A program made the translations under genes and the position numbers. 64,000 bases of DNA from Gammaproteobacteria bacterium (GTDB lineage: Bacteria > Pseudomonadota > Gammaproteobacteria > Burkholderiales > Gallionellaceae). Each line of letters opens with the position of its first letter. The stretch's first letter is position 1. This document shows, piece after piece, positions 10,222-18,759 of the stretch. Location: assembly GCA_018820925.1 (NCBI GenBank), contig JAHJNJ010000037.1, positions 62,001 to 126,000 of the forward strand. The letters are read 5' to 3'. The notes under the pieces are model-generated. The model saw nothing but the letters and a program-made list of their open reading frames with translations, searched no databases and had not been told where the DNA came from.

Positions 10222-11247
10222 TTACCTGATGAATTTTCCGGGGTCGGTGTCGAGGAATGAGGCTGTCAGCGACGGCCCCCCTATGCTTGCGCCCGGCTCG
10301 TAGCCGAATTGTTCGCGGGACTCGCGTTCCATCTTGTTGTTGAGCAGACGCAACGGGATGTTGACCGGACACACCCGCTCGCACTCGTTACAATCGATGC
10401 AACGTCCGGCGAGGTGCAGCACGCGCGTCATGTGATAGGTCATGTTTTCCGGGCGCGTTGCCGAACGCTCGATCCAGCGCACGCGATTGGCTTTCTCCTC
10501 GGCGGTGGTCTGCCCGGTGACCGGGAAGCTGGTGCTGTCCACCACGCACTCGTCGCAATAGCACATCGGGCACACGGAGCGGCAGGCGAAGCAGCGGATG
10601 CAGCGGTCGAACTGGCGCTCCCAGAATTGCCAGCGCGCGGCGGGCTCCAGTTCCTCGAAACGCTTGAGCGCGGCAAACGGCGCTTCCAGTTCGCGTCCGG
10701 TCTTGTTTTCGCCGAGCGCGATGTTGTGCTCCTTGGGGAACGGTTCGCGGCATTCCAGGCAGCGATCCGCCATCACTTCGCGTGCCGGGATGCGTTGTTC
10801 GCCCTGTTCGGTGGTGAACACGAAGTCGTCACCGTCAAAAGCGGAATCGGTCGCCCGGATGCCTTTTCTGGCGAGCTTGCGCTCGTCCAGCACACCGGTT
10901 CCTTCGCAGGACACACCGATGATGTAAACATCCTTGCGGTCGAAATAGTTCTCCTGCATCAGCACCACGGTGGAACGCGCATCGCAACCCTTGGCGATGA
11001 TGGCGATGGGCTGGTCCGGGTTCTGGTGCACATGCGCCAGGAACTTGCGGTCCTCGACCAGGTACAGCGACAGGTTGTGGAAGCAGGTGGGATCCCAGAT
11101 CAGTTCGTCCGCCTGCTCCGGTGTGGTGATGATGACGGGTTCGGCCAGCATGCCGTTGCTGCTGCGCCGGTAACCGACGACGGCTCGCACTTCGTTTTTC
11201 GCGAGCATGTCGCGCGCCGTATCGCGGATATCCTGAAGATTGATCAT
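10222..11247 (-). CDS. flxC: FlxC-like iron-sulfur protein
   Basis: 341-aa protein beginning MINLQDIRDTARDML. It resembles FrhB/FdhB-type subunits: an N-terminal region with AKGCDARSTVVLMQEN, a central RCLECREP, then two C-terminal cysteine clusters, CIRCFACRSVCPMCYC with a following CVV, and CIDCNECERVCPVNIPL. That is enough cysteines for two [4Fe-4S] clusters and possibly a further site. ATGA overlap with flxD shows translational coupling. In this context it is the third subunit of a FlxABCD set feeding HdrA; the exact substrate site, if any, cannot be read from the sequence. Confidence 0.8.
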   Translation of the reverse strand: MINLQDIRDTARDMLAKNEVRAVVGYRRSSNGMLAEPVIITTPEQADELIWDPTCFHNLSLYLVEDRKFLAHVHQNPDQPIAIIAKGCDARSTVVLMQENYFDRKDVYIIGVSCEGTGVLDERKLARKGIRATDSAFDGDDFVFTTEQGEQRIPAREVMADRCLECREPFPKEHNIALGENKTGRELEAPFAALKRFEELEPAARWQFWERQFDRCIRCFACRSVCPMCYCDECVVDSTSFPVTGQTTAEEKANRVRWIERSATRPENMTYHMTRVLHLAGRCIDCNECERVCPVNIPLRLLNNKMERESREQFGYEPGASIGGPSLTASFLDTDPGKFIR

Positions 11248-11690
11248 GAGCGATCCGCCTTCAATTTGGTTTGCGGTCCGAGCGGCCTGAGGTCGTCGAC
11301 GAAATCCTTGATGACCTGCGAATACTTTGCACCTTCGGCGGCAGACACCCAGGACATGCGGAACCGGTCCTGCTCGATGCCGACAAAGCCCAGTAATTCC
11401 TTGACCAGGTGGATCTTGCGTCGCGCCAGGAAGTTGCCCTCGATGTAATGGCAATCGCCGATATGGCAGCCCGACACCAGTACGCCGTCCGCGCCCTTCT
11501 TCAAGGCCGACAGGATGTACATGGGCGACACGCTGCCCGAACAGGGCACGGTGATGGGCGTCGCATTGGCCGGATACTGGATGCGCGAGACGCCCGCCAG
11601 ATCGCTGCCCGCCGACGAACACCACTTGCACAGGAAGGCGACGATCCTGGGCTCGTAATCAGTAGTTACTTCAGCTTGTTGTTCCGACAT
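11244..11690 (-). CDS. flxD: FlxD/MvhD-like electron-transfer subunit
   Basis: 148-aa MvhD/FlpD family protein. The hallmark cysteines are visible in FLCKWCSSAGSD, CSGSVSP and SGCHIGDCHY. MvhD-type proteins bind a [2Fe-2S] cluster and dock on HdrA, linking an electron donor module (hydrogenase, formate dehydrogenase or Flx) to the bifurcating flavin. It lies 25 bp after hdrA and overlaps flxC, exactly where a coupling subunit would be expected. Length is normal for the family. Confidence 0.9.
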   Translation of the reverse strand: MSEQQAEVTTDYEPRIVAFLCKWCSSAGSDLAGVSRIQYPANATPITVPCSGSVSPMYILSALKKGADGVLVSGCHIGDCHYIEGNFLARRKIHLVKELLGFVGIEQDRFRMSWVSAAEGAKYSQVIKDFVDDLRPLGPQTKLKADRS

Positions 11691-11715
11691 CTGCTTTCCT
11701 CAATTTTCCAAATTC

Positions 11716-13665
11716 TCAGGCCAGGCACGCTTCGATCATTTCCTGGATCTGCAGCGCCGTGGCATTCTTGACCTCGATGGCGGCACGCACGCAGGTGGCG
11801 GAGCAACTGCCGCAACCCTCGCACAGCACCTCGTTCACAAACGCCTTGCCGTTCTCCAGGCTGATCGCGTTATACGGGCACGCGGTCACGCACATCTCGC
11901 AGCCCGTGCAGTGCGAATTGCGCACTTTGGCTACCGTCGGCGCATGGCTCAGCGTTGGCTGCGACAACAGGCCGATTACCTTGGAAGCCGCCGCACCGGC
12001 TTGTGCGACCGTCTCCGGAATATCCTTGGGACCCTGTGCGCAACCTGCCAGGAAAATACCGGCGGTCACACTCTCCACCGGTTTCAGTTTCGGGTGCGCC
12101 TCGGCCAGGAAACCGTCCTTGTCGCGACCGATCTTGAGTGTTTTGGCAATTTCCGCCGTGCCCTTGGACGGCTCCATGGCCAGTGCCAGCACCACCATGT
12201 CGGCGTCGATCTCCACATTCTGTCCGGTCAGCGTATCGGTACCGAGCACCCTGACCTTGCCGTTCTTGCGGTACAGCTTGGAAACGCGGCCGCGCAAATA
12301 GATTGCCTCGTCCTCTTCCATGATGCGCTGCACGAATTCCTCGTAGCCCTTGCCGCCGGAACGGATATCGATATAGAACACGTAGGCGCGGCCATCCGGC
12401 ACGTGATGCTTGTACAGGCTGGCGTGCTTGGCCGTGTACATGCAGCAGATCTTGGAGCAGTAGGCGCAGTGGTTCGCGGGATCGCGCGAGCCGACGCACT
12501 GGATGAACACCACATCCTTGGGCACGGTGCGATCGGACGGCCGCAGCACATGTCCCTTGGTCGCGCCCGACGCCGAGCACAGGCGCTCGAACTGGAGTCC
12601 GTCGAGCACGTCCTCAATCTGGCCGCCGCCCAACTCGTTCATGTGTTCCTGGGCGTACAGGTCGTAACCGGTCGCCACCACGATGGCACCCACGTCCTCG
12701 GTGATCGTCTTGGGCAGCATGTCGTAATTGATGGCGCCCACATCGCAGGCGTCCTTGCACTTGCCGCAACGGATGGGGTTCAGGCCCAAACAGGCGCTTT
12801 CATCCAGCGTATAGCTGGCGGGAATGGCCTGCGCGAAGGGAATATGGATGGCGCGCCGCGCAGTCAGGCCGAGATCGTGTTCGTTCGGCACCACCACCGG
12901 GCAGACAGCTGCGCAGTCGTCGCAAATCTTGCACAGTTCGGGATCGACGTAAGTCGGTTTCTGCTTGATCTTGACCTGGAAGTTGCCCACCGAGCCGCTG
13001 ACCTCCTGCACTTCGCTGTAGGTCATCAACTGAATCTTCGGGTGACGCGACACGTCCACCATCTTGGGCGACAGGATGCACTGCGAACAGTCCAGCGTCG
13101 GGAAGGTCTCGGAAAGCTGCAACATGTGGCCGCCGATGGTGGCCTGCTTTTCAACCAGAATCACTTCAATACCGGCATTGGCAATGTCGAGTGCCGCCTG
13201 GATGCCGGCAATGCCGCCGCCGATCACCAGCACCTTGCGCGTCACGGGAACGGCAATCGGCTCCAGCGGCTGATCGCGTCCGGCGCGGCGCACGGCGCTG
13301 CGCGAGATCTTGATCGCCTTTTCGGTGGCGACTGCCTTGTCCTTGTGTACCCAGGCGCATTGCTCGCGGATGTTGGCAATTTCGCAAGTAAAACTGTTCA
13401 GGCCCGCGCGCTTGGCGTTATCGCGAAAGGTTTTTTCATGCAGGTTGGGCGAACAGCAGGAGATCACCACGTTGTCCAGATTGTTGTCCTTGATGGACTG
13501 GATCACCGCGTTCTGCCCCGGATCCGAGCACATGTAAACGTAGTCTTCCGAGTAAGCAACATTCTCCTCGTGGGACATCGCCTCGGCCACCTTCTTCACG
13601 TCGACGGTGGCGGCGATGTTGTTGCCGCAGTGGCAGACGAAAACGCCTGTGCGCTTCTTGGTCAT
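11716..13665 (-). CDS. hdrA: HdrA-like flavoprotein, candidate electron-bifurcating subunit
   Basis: 649-aa full-length HdrA homologue. N-terminal cysteines Cys11, Cys13, Cys46 and Cys70-Cys71 (SCCSPNLHEKTF) are those of the HdrA N-terminal cluster domain; VLVIGGGIAGIQ (145-156) is the FAD Rossmann motif. Ferredoxin motifs follow: CKICDDCAAVCPV, CGKCKDACDVGAIN, and C-terminal CTGCEMCVTACPYNAI and CEGCGSCSATC. HdrA flavin bifurcates electrons in methanogens and in bacterial Hdr-Flx complexes. Here it overlaps korC by 4 bp and precedes flxD, so it physically joins the 2-oxoglutarate:ferredoxin oxidoreductase and Flx modules. Whether it truly bifurcates is inference. Confidence 0.9.
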   Translation of the reverse strand: MTKKRTGVFVCHCGNNIAATVDVKKVAEAMSHEENVAYSEDYVYMCSDPGQNAVIQSIKDNNLDNVVISCCSPNLHEKTFRDNAKRAGLNSFTCEIANIREQCAWVHKDKAVATEKAIKISRSAVRRAGRDQPLEPIAVPVTRKVLVIGGGIAGIQAALDIANAGIEVILVEKQATIGGHMLQLSETFPTLDCSQCILSPKMVDVSRHPKIQLMTYSEVQEVSGSVGNFQVKIKQKPTYVDPELCKICDDCAAVCPVVVPNEHDLGLTARRAIHIPFAQAIPASYTLDESACLGLNPIRCGKCKDACDVGAINYDMLPKTITEDVGAIVVATGYDLYAQEHMNELGGGQIEDVLDGLQFERLCSASGATKGHVLRPSDRTVPKDVVFIQCVGSRDPANHCAYCSKICCMYTAKHASLYKHHVPDGRAYVFYIDIRSGGKGYEEFVQRIMEEDEAIYLRGRVSKLYRKNGKVRVLGTDTLTGQNVEIDADMVVLALAMEPSKGTAEIAKTLKIGRDKDGFLAEAHPKLKPVESVTAGIFLAGCAQGPKDIPETVAQAGAAASKVIGLLSQPTLSHAPTVAKVRNSHCTGCEMCVTACPYNAISLENGKAFVNEVLCEGCGSCSATCVRAAIEVKNATALQIQEMIEACLA

Positions 13666-14225
13666 AATGTCGCTCCAACCGCATTCACGGCCTCGACGCC
13701 GTATTCATAGCCTTTCTCGAATGCCTTCTGATTGATCTTCAGAAAACGGTCGGGCACCAATCCGGGCAGGGCCTTCTTCATCGCATCGGCGCTGACCACG
13801 TTGGTCACGGCGGTGAGGAACCCCAAAGCCACCAGGTTGGTGAACAGGCGGTTGCCCAATTCTTCGGCAAAGCGGGTCGCCGGTACCCGTCTCAGCGCGA
13901 GATCGGCATGGTCGGATTTCAGCTTGACCAGGTCTTCCTCGACGATCAGCACGCCGCCCTTGGGCAACTCCGGGTAATACAAATCATAGGCTTCCTGCGA
14001 CAGTGCCATGAGTATCCCGGGCTGGGTGATGTACGGGTACAACACGCGGTCATCGGAAACCACGAGCTGGGCGGCGCAGGCGCTGCCGCGCGCTTCCGGT
14101 CCGAAGCTCTGGGTCATGGTGGCGAACTTGTCGTCAAACAGGGACAAGGCTTTGCCCGTGATCAGGGCGCAACGGATGATGCCCTGTCCGCCGAATCCCG
14201 AAAACCTGATTTCTTGGGTGCTCAT
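13662..14225 (-). CDS. korC: 2-oxoglutarate:ferredoxin oxidoreductase, gamma subunit
   Basis: 187-aa protein with the pyruvate/ketoisovalerate oxidoreductase gamma fold; FSGFGGQGIIRCALITGKAL at the N-terminus and SFGPEARGS are signature blocks. Gamma subunits contribute to CoA binding. It is 11 bp downstream of korB and overlaps hdrA by the ATGA-type junction. Ferredoxin-dependent 2-oxoacid oxidoreductases share this subunit, so substrate preference cannot be read from KorC alone. Confidence 0.9.
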   Translation of the reverse strand: MSTQEIRFSGFGGQGIIRCALITGKALSLFDDKFATMTQSFGPEARGSACAAQLVVSDDRVLYPYITQPGILMALSQEAYDLYYPELPKGGVLIVEEDLVKLKSDHADLALRRVPATRFAEELGNRLFTNLVALGFLTAVTNVVSADAMKKALPGLVPDRFLKINQKAFEKGYEYGVEAVNAVGATL

Positions 14226-14236
14226 ATGCTCGCTTC

Positions 14237-15442
14237 CTACTTACGGGTCTTCTTCGCGGGAGTCTTGGCGACTGATTTCTTGGCAACCGTTTTGGCGGCT
14301 GTCTTTGCCTTGACCTTGCTTGTAGCGGTCTTCGCGGTCGACTTGGCCTTGACCTTGACCTTGGTTACTGTCGCCTTGGCGGTTGTCTTGGGCGCGACTT
14401 TTTTCGCGACCTTTGTAGTTGTCTTTTTCGCTGCAGACTTGACCGGAATCTTGGCCGAGATTTTCGTCACGCCCTTTTCGGATTTTGCCTTCTTCTCTTC
14501 TTCCGCCATGACTGCGGCACGCCGGGCAGCAACGCGTTCCTTCTCGGCCTTTTCTTCGGCCTCACGCTCCGGAACCGTTTTGCCGTAAAGCTCGTAGTCG
14601 TCACCCACCACTTTGACGCAGCGGTTGTCGAGTGCCTCGATATAGGTGGGTTTGTTCTTGTCCACAAATTTCCCGATGACGATCTTGCCCTGGAAGTCGA
14701 TATCCGCTTCGCGTGTATCGGCGCCATGCTTCAGCACGGCACTTTCCTGGTAAAACTGCAGCGCATCCACGCCATCGCCGAGACGGTTGCGGCGCAGATA
14801 GAGTGTGGTACAGGGCGAGATGATCTCGATGAAGGAGAATCCTTTGCGCGACAGCGCCTCTTCAATCGACTGGATCAGGTTGCGCGAATGCATCGAGGTC
14901 CAGCGCGCGATGTAAGTGGCGCCGGCCGCATCGGCCAGGAACGGCAGATTGAACGGGTATTCGTGGTTGCCGAACGGCGTGGTCGAGGAAATCGCCGAAT
15001 GCGGGGTGGTCGGCGTCACCTGCCCGCCGGTCATGCCGTAGGTGAAATTGTTGTTGCAGATGACCACGATGTCCATATTGCGGCGCGCCGCATGGATGAA
15101 GTGGTTACCGCCGATGCCGGTCAGGTCGCCTTCGCCGCTGAACACCACCACCTTCATGTTCGGATTGGCCAGCTTGAGTCCGGTTGCAACCGGAATGGCG
15201 CGGCCGTGTGTTGTGTGGATGGAATCGAAATCGACGTAGCCCGCAACACGGCCGGTACAGCCGATGCCGGAAACCACCGCCAGCTTGTCGGGATCAATGC
15301 CGCTGCGCTTGACCGCTTCGGCAAACGCGTTCACTTCGGAGCCGATACCGCAACCGGGACACCAGATATGCGACATGCGATCCATGCGCAGGGTGCCCGA
15401 CATGGGGCTGTCTTTCTTGAATTGAGCGATGTCCGAACTCAT
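14237..15442 (-). CDS. korB: 2-oxoglutarate:ferredoxin oxidoreductase, beta subunit with histone-H1-like C-terminal tail
   Basis: TPP-binding beta subunit of the ferredoxin-dependent 2-oxoglutarate synthase (succinyl-CoA + CO2 + reduced ferredoxin to 2-oxoglutarate). The TPP/Mg motif is GEGD (103-106) through CNNNFTYGMTGG; cysteines CPGC (28-31) and Cys211 are in place for the proximal [4Fe-4S] cluster. The catalytic part ends near residue 290, about the normal family length. Then comes a charged Glu/Lys segment (291-325) and a Lys/Ala/Thr-rich tail (326-401) resembling bacterial histone-H1-like or AlgP-type tails. The tail is in the same uninterrupted frame and ends 11 bp before korC, so it is not a separate gene. 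It overlaps korA by 4 bp. Confidence 0.92.
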   Translation of the reverse strand: MSSDIAQFKKDSPMSGTLRMDRMSHIWCPGCGIGSEVNAFAEAVKRSGIDPDKLAVVSGIGCTGRVAGYVDFDSIHTTHGRAIPVATGLKLANPNMKVVVFSGEGDLTGIGGNHFIHAARRNMDIVVICNNNFTYGMTGGQVTPTTPHSAISSTTPFGNHEYPFNLPFLADAAGATYIARWTSMHSRNLIQSIEEALSRKGFSFIEIISPCTTLYLRRNRLGDGVDALQFYQESAVLKHGADTREADIDFQGKIVIGKFVDKNKPTYIEALDNRCVKVVGDDYELYGKTVPEREAEEKAEKERVAARRAAVMAEEEKKAKSEKGVTKISAKIPVKSAAKKTTTKVAKKVAPKTTAKATVTKVKVKAKSTAKTATSKVKAKTAAKTVAKKSVAKTPAKKTRK

Positions 15443-16611
15443 TTGTTTCCCTTTCTGATTGCTTCCAGGATTACCTCAGGATCATGCACCGCGCCGCCGC
15501 AGTGGTTGACGCTGATCACCTTGCTCTTGCCGCCGGCGCAACGCTCGACTTCAAGCACCATCTGCCCGTAATTCAGCTCCGGCACCACGAAAGTCTTGAC
15601 CTTGCCGGCCAGTTCACGGATGCGTTTTTCGCAGAACGGCCAGATCGTGATCATGCGCAACGAGCCGACCTTGATGCCTTCCTTGCGTGCATCCTGGATG
15701 GCTTTTACCGCGATGCGCGAGGTAATGCCGTAGGACACCACTACAACATCGGCGCCTTCGATCTGGTCTTCGTCGAGACGAACGATGTCATCCGCGTTGC
15801 CGTTGATTTTTTCCATGAGGTGCGTGACAACGATCTTGTTCTGGTCTGCCGTCACCACCGGATAGCCTTTTTCATTGTGCGTGAGGCCGGTAACGTGAAA
15901 GTGGTATCCGTCGCCCGCGCGCGTCATCGGATGTCCGCCTTTACCGTCGAATTTATAAGGACGGAAATCTTCTTTCGGCCCGGTGTAAAGATTGCGCGGC
16001 ACGACCTTGATCTGGTCGGCGGCCGGAATGACCACTTTTTCGTGCATGTGACCAACCGTCTCATCCGTCAGGATGACAACGGGCACGCGGTAGTATTCGG
16101 ACAGGTTGAATGCCTCGATGGCAAGATCGAAACACTCCTGCGGGCTGTCCGGCGACAGCGCGATCATGGCGTTGTCGCCGTGCGGACCGTACTTCGCCTG
16201 CATCATGTCCTGTTGCGCAGTCAGCGTGGGCGCGCCGGTCGACGGACCCGCACGTTGCACGTTGCAAATGACCATGGGTGTTTCGGTCATGGCCGCCAAG
16301 CCGATGTTTTCCACCATCAGCGAGAAACCGGGGCCGCAGGTTACGGTCATGACCTTTTGGCCGCCCCAGGCCGCGCCAATGTTGGCGGCGATGGCAGCCA
16401 ACTCGTCTTCCATCTGGATGAACATCGCACCGACTTCGGGTGCGCGCTCGGCGAAACGCTCGAAGGTCTCGGTCGAAGGCGTGATGGGATAGCCTGCAAA
16501 GAAGCGGCAACCTGCAGCCAGCGCGCCTTCGGCCAGGGCGTGGTCACCGTCCATGAAATGGGGACCGGAATCAACCCCTTTGGGATCGGCTGGCACTGTC
16601 TTGATATTCAT
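15439..16611 (-). CDS. korA: 2-oxoglutarate:ferredoxin oxidoreductase, alpha subunit
   Basis: 390-aa alpha subunit starting MNIKTVPADPKGVDSG. Visible blocks: GYPITPSTE near residue 42, MEDELAAIAANIGAAWGG, VTCGPGFSLM, NVQRAGPSTGAPT, and a C-terminal domain with VPELNYGQM. These are typical of KorA-type alpha subunits that lack the fused ferredoxin and gamma domains. The start at 16611 overlaps the stop of the ferredoxin gene (ATGA) and has GGGAAAG upstream. With KorB, KorC and the ferredoxin it forms a four-component KorABCD enzyme. A related 2-oxoacid cannot be excluded, but the location beside acl, frd and icd favours 2-oxoglutarate. Confidence 0.92.
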   Translation of the reverse strand: MNIKTVPADPKGVDSGPHFMDGDHALAEGALAAGCRFFAGYPITPSTETFERFAERAPEVGAMFIQMEDELAAIAANIGAAWGGQKVMTVTCGPGFSLMVENIGLAAMTETPMVICNVQRAGPSTGAPTLTAQQDMMQAKYGPHGDNAMIALSPDSPQECFDLAIEAFNLSEYYRVPVVILTDETVGHMHEKVVIPAADQIKVVPRNLYTGPKEDFRPYKFDGKGGHPMTRAGDGYHFHVTGLTHNEKGYPVVTADQNKIVVTHLMEKINGNADDIVRLDEDQIEGADVVVVSYGITSRIAVKAIQDARKEGIKVGSLRMITIWPFCEKRIRELAGKVKTFVVPELNYGQMVLEVERCAGGKSKVISVNHCGGAVHDPEVILEAIRKGNK

Positions 16612-16865
16612 ACTTTCCCTTTCTCGTTTGCATCGTCCCGTTCCACATAAATGGCGAACTCGGGGCAAATCAACTGACAATAATTGCAATCGCGGCAATT
16701 CTCCGGATTCTTGGCAATGGGCGGGTGATAGCCCTTGGCGTTGAACTCCGGAGACGTGTCCAGCACATTGGTCGGACAAAACTGTACGCAGAAGCCGCAG
16801 CCCTTGCACCAGGTCTCGTTGACGTAGACCCTTCCATGGAGCGGCTTGAGATCGTTGAAATACAT
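16608..16865 (-). CDS. korD: 2x[4Fe-4S] ferredoxin, KorD-like
   Basis: 85-aa protein with two classical motifs, CKGCGFCVQFCP and CRDCNYCQLICP, separated by 28 residues. KorD subunits or free ferredoxins of this kind carry electrons into the KorAB active centre. It sits directly upstream of korA with a 4-bp overlap and 11 bp after hdrB, so it is the physical link between the Hdr and Kor modules and could be the common low-potential carrier. Confidence 0.92.
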   Translation of the reverse strand: MYFNDLKPLHGRVYVNETWCKGCGFCVQFCPTNVLDTSPEFNAKGYHPPIAKNPENCRDCNYCQLICPEFAIYVERDDANEKGKV

Positions 16866-16876
16866 GGTTGCCTCCC

Positions 16877-17773
16877 TCAGGCCAGTTCGCGCGCCGCGAG
16901 TGCCGGCTTCGGATCAATATGGTGAAGATCGAAACGCAGCGCGTCATCGCCGCATTCGAGCGCCAGCGCCATCAACTGCGTGAAATACAGCACCGGCAGG
17001 TGCTGGAAATCCGGATTGAGGCGCTTTGCATCGTCCTGGCGGAAATCCAGGTTGTAGGCGCACATCGGGCAGCTCACCACCACCAGATCCACGCCGGCCT
17101 CGCTGGCCGAACCCATGATCTTGTCGGTGCGGTCGGCGACAATTTCCGGAGAACCGACGGCATGATAGGCGCCGCAACATTCCGTCTTGAGCGGGAAATT
17201 CACCGGTGTCGCGCCAAGGGCGGTAATCAGGTTTTCCATGATCATCGGATTTTCGACATCGTCGAAAGCGACTTCTTTCGGGCGCACCAACAGGCAACCG
17301 TAGTAGCAGGCGACGCGCAATCCCGTGAGCGGCTTCTTCACTTTCTCAGCCACCTTGTCGAAACCGACACGGTCGCGAAGATACTCGAGCAGATGCCGCA
17401 CTTCCACATCGCCCTCGTATTTGGTGGTTTCGAGATTCAGGAATGCGTTGATCGTGGACAGTTTGTCCGGATTCTTCTTTACGTCGATATTGGCGCGCTT
17501 GAGCGTGTTGTAGCACATGGCGCAGGACGTCATGAATTCGCTGGCCATACCCTCGGTCTTTGCCGCCGTTTCCTTGACGCGGATCAGGTTGGTCACCGGC
17601 GCCACGCGATTCATGACATTCTCGGCGCCCAGCGCATGCACGGTACCGCAGCAATTCCAGCGATCCAGTTCCTCGACCTCAACGTCCAGTTCCGCCATGG
17701 ACGAAACCGTGGAAACATCGAAGTTTCTGGCGGCATTTTTCAGCGTACATCCGGGATAGTAAATAAGTTTCAT
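16877..17773 (-). CDS. hdrB: HdrB-like CCG-domain subunit
   Basis: 298-aa protein with two CCG domains: YYPGC at the N-terminus, WNCCGTVHA and SCAMC in the first; CYYGC, ECCGAYH and SCPMC in the second. In heterodisulfide reductase these cysteines hold two noncubane [4Fe-4S] clusters that reduce a disulfide. Related subunits also occur in soluble multi-subunit fumarate reductases and type E succinate dehydrogenases. It lies in a row frdB-frdA-unknown-hdrC-hdrB, so it may belong to the fumarate reductase rather than to HdrA; both are possible. No membrane segments seen. Confidence 0.9.
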   Translation of the reverse strand: MKLIYYPGCTLKNAARNFDVSTVSSMAELDVEVEELDRWNCCGTVHALGAENVMNRVAPVTNLIRVKETAAKTEGMASEFMTSCAMCYNTLKRANIDVKKNPDKLSTINAFLNLETTKYEGDVEVRHLLEYLRDRVGFDKVAEKVKKPLTGLRVACYYGCLLVRPKEVAFDDVENPMIMENLITALGATPVNFPLKTECCGAYHAVGSPEIVADRTDKIMGSASEAGVDLVVVSCPMCAYNLDFRQDDAKRLNPDFQHLPVLYFTQLMALALECGDDALRFDLHHIDPKPALAARELA

Positions 17774-17792
17774 ATTTCTGTTCCGCTTCCCA

Positions 17793-18212
17793 TCAGGAGG
17801 TCAGTTTGCGCATGGCGCTGATCGTGGCAATCGGTGGCAGGTCGGCGCGCACCTCGGGAGAAATTTCCCAGATATTGAGACGGTCGTTGCGCAGTCCGTT
17901 GCGCAGCGCCGTTTCGCGCAGGGATTCGATGACTTCGGCAATCTTGATATCCTTCGGGCAGCGCGAATTGCAGGTCAGGCAGGACACGCAAGTCCAGATG
18001 CTGCGCGACGCCAGCAATTGCTTCTCCATGCCCAGTTGTGCCATGCGCACGATCTGATTGGGCAGAATGTCCATGTAAGCCGCCATCGGACAACCGGCGG
18101 AACATTTGCCGCACTGGTAGCACGCCAGCAGTTTCTGGCCGCTGATTTTTTCGACTTTGGCAGTGAAGGCGTTGTTCTTGCCGGGAAGGAAACGCAAGGT
18201 CGTATCGTTCAT
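17793..18212 (-). CDS. hdrC: HdrC-like 4Fe-4S protein
   Basis: 139-aa protein with two [4Fe-4S] motifs, CYQCGKCSAGCPM and CVSCLTCNSRCPK, in the spacing usual for HdrC. HdrC passes electrons to HdrB. It is 9 bp after the ferritin-like gene and 19 bp before hdrB. The split of hdrCB from hdrA by the ferredoxin-kor genes is unlike the contiguous hdrABC order of many organisms. Confidence 0.9.
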   Translation of the reverse strand: MNDTTLRFLPGKNNAFTAKVEKISGQKLLACYQCGKCSAGCPMAAYMDILPNQIVRMAQLGMEKQLLASRSIWTCVSCLTCNSRCPKDIKIAEVIESLRETALRNGLRNDRLNIWEISPEVRADLPPIATISAMRKLTS

Positions 18213-18221
18213 GGCTGGCCT

Positions 18222-18755
18222 TTAGAATTTTCCGTCCATGCGGAACTCGGGCATGTCCAGCCACATACCGGTATTGAGCACGCTGTCCAGTTGCGCCTGC
18301 AGATTGTCATAGCGGTAGAATTCGCCTTCCAGCATCTTGTCCGCCAGCTTGATGATGTCCTTGTCGCTGGTTTGCATGGCCAGATCCTTGAACACATGGA
18401 TGAAGCGCCTCTGCAACTCCATGGCCAGACGCAATGCCTGGGTGTCGTCGGCCACAACGCCATGCCCGCGACGTTTCACTTCGGCTTCCATATCGGCGAC
18501 AACAACCGAAGGAACAATGCTCGTCGCCGCTTCGGCCACCAGACGCACCCATAATTCATTGCCGATGATCTTGCCGAACAAGCGGGTCAGGTCGTCCATG
18601 CGCTCGTCGTCTTTTTTCGCCAAACGCAAAAACATCTTCTTGCCGCTGGCATTCTGCGTCAGCTCGGCAGCATGGCGAAAAAAAGGCTCGCTGCTAAACG
18701 CGAAGCTGAGCGCAGAACGCGCCAGCTCGATTACTTTATCGTCAACGTGGCTCAT
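18222..18755 (-). CDS. Unknown 177-aa protein, possibly ferritin-like
   Basis: Begins MSHVDDKVIELARSALSFAF. Predicted mostly helical, with acidic and histidine residues spaced as in rubrerythrin/ferritin-like bundles (for example FFRHAAEL, KKDDERMDDLTRLFGK). No cysteine motif, signal peptide or membrane segment is seen. It is wedged between frdA (4 bp) and hdrC (9 bp), so it is almost certainly translated with them and may be a subunit or assembly factor of the fumarate reductase/Hdr-like complex. Soluble fumarate reductase from Hydrogenobacter has been described as having five subunits, including Hdr-like ones; this could be the fifth. The function is not known to me. Confidence 0.75.
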   Translation of the reverse strand: MSHVDDKVIELARSALSFAFSSEPFFRHAAELTQNASGKKMFLRLAKKDDERMDDLTRLFGKIIGNELWVRLVAEAATSIVPSVVVADMEAEVKRRGHGVVADDTQALRLAMELQRRFIHVFKDLAMQTSDKDIIKLADKMLEGEFYRYDNLQAQLDSVLNTGMWLDMPEFRMDGKF

Positions 18756-18759
18756 CGGT

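Noticed and set aside
14237-14480. KorB tail as a separate histone-like gene
   Set aside because: The frame is continuous with korB, there is no internal start with a ribosome site, and the next gene starts 11 bp after the stop.
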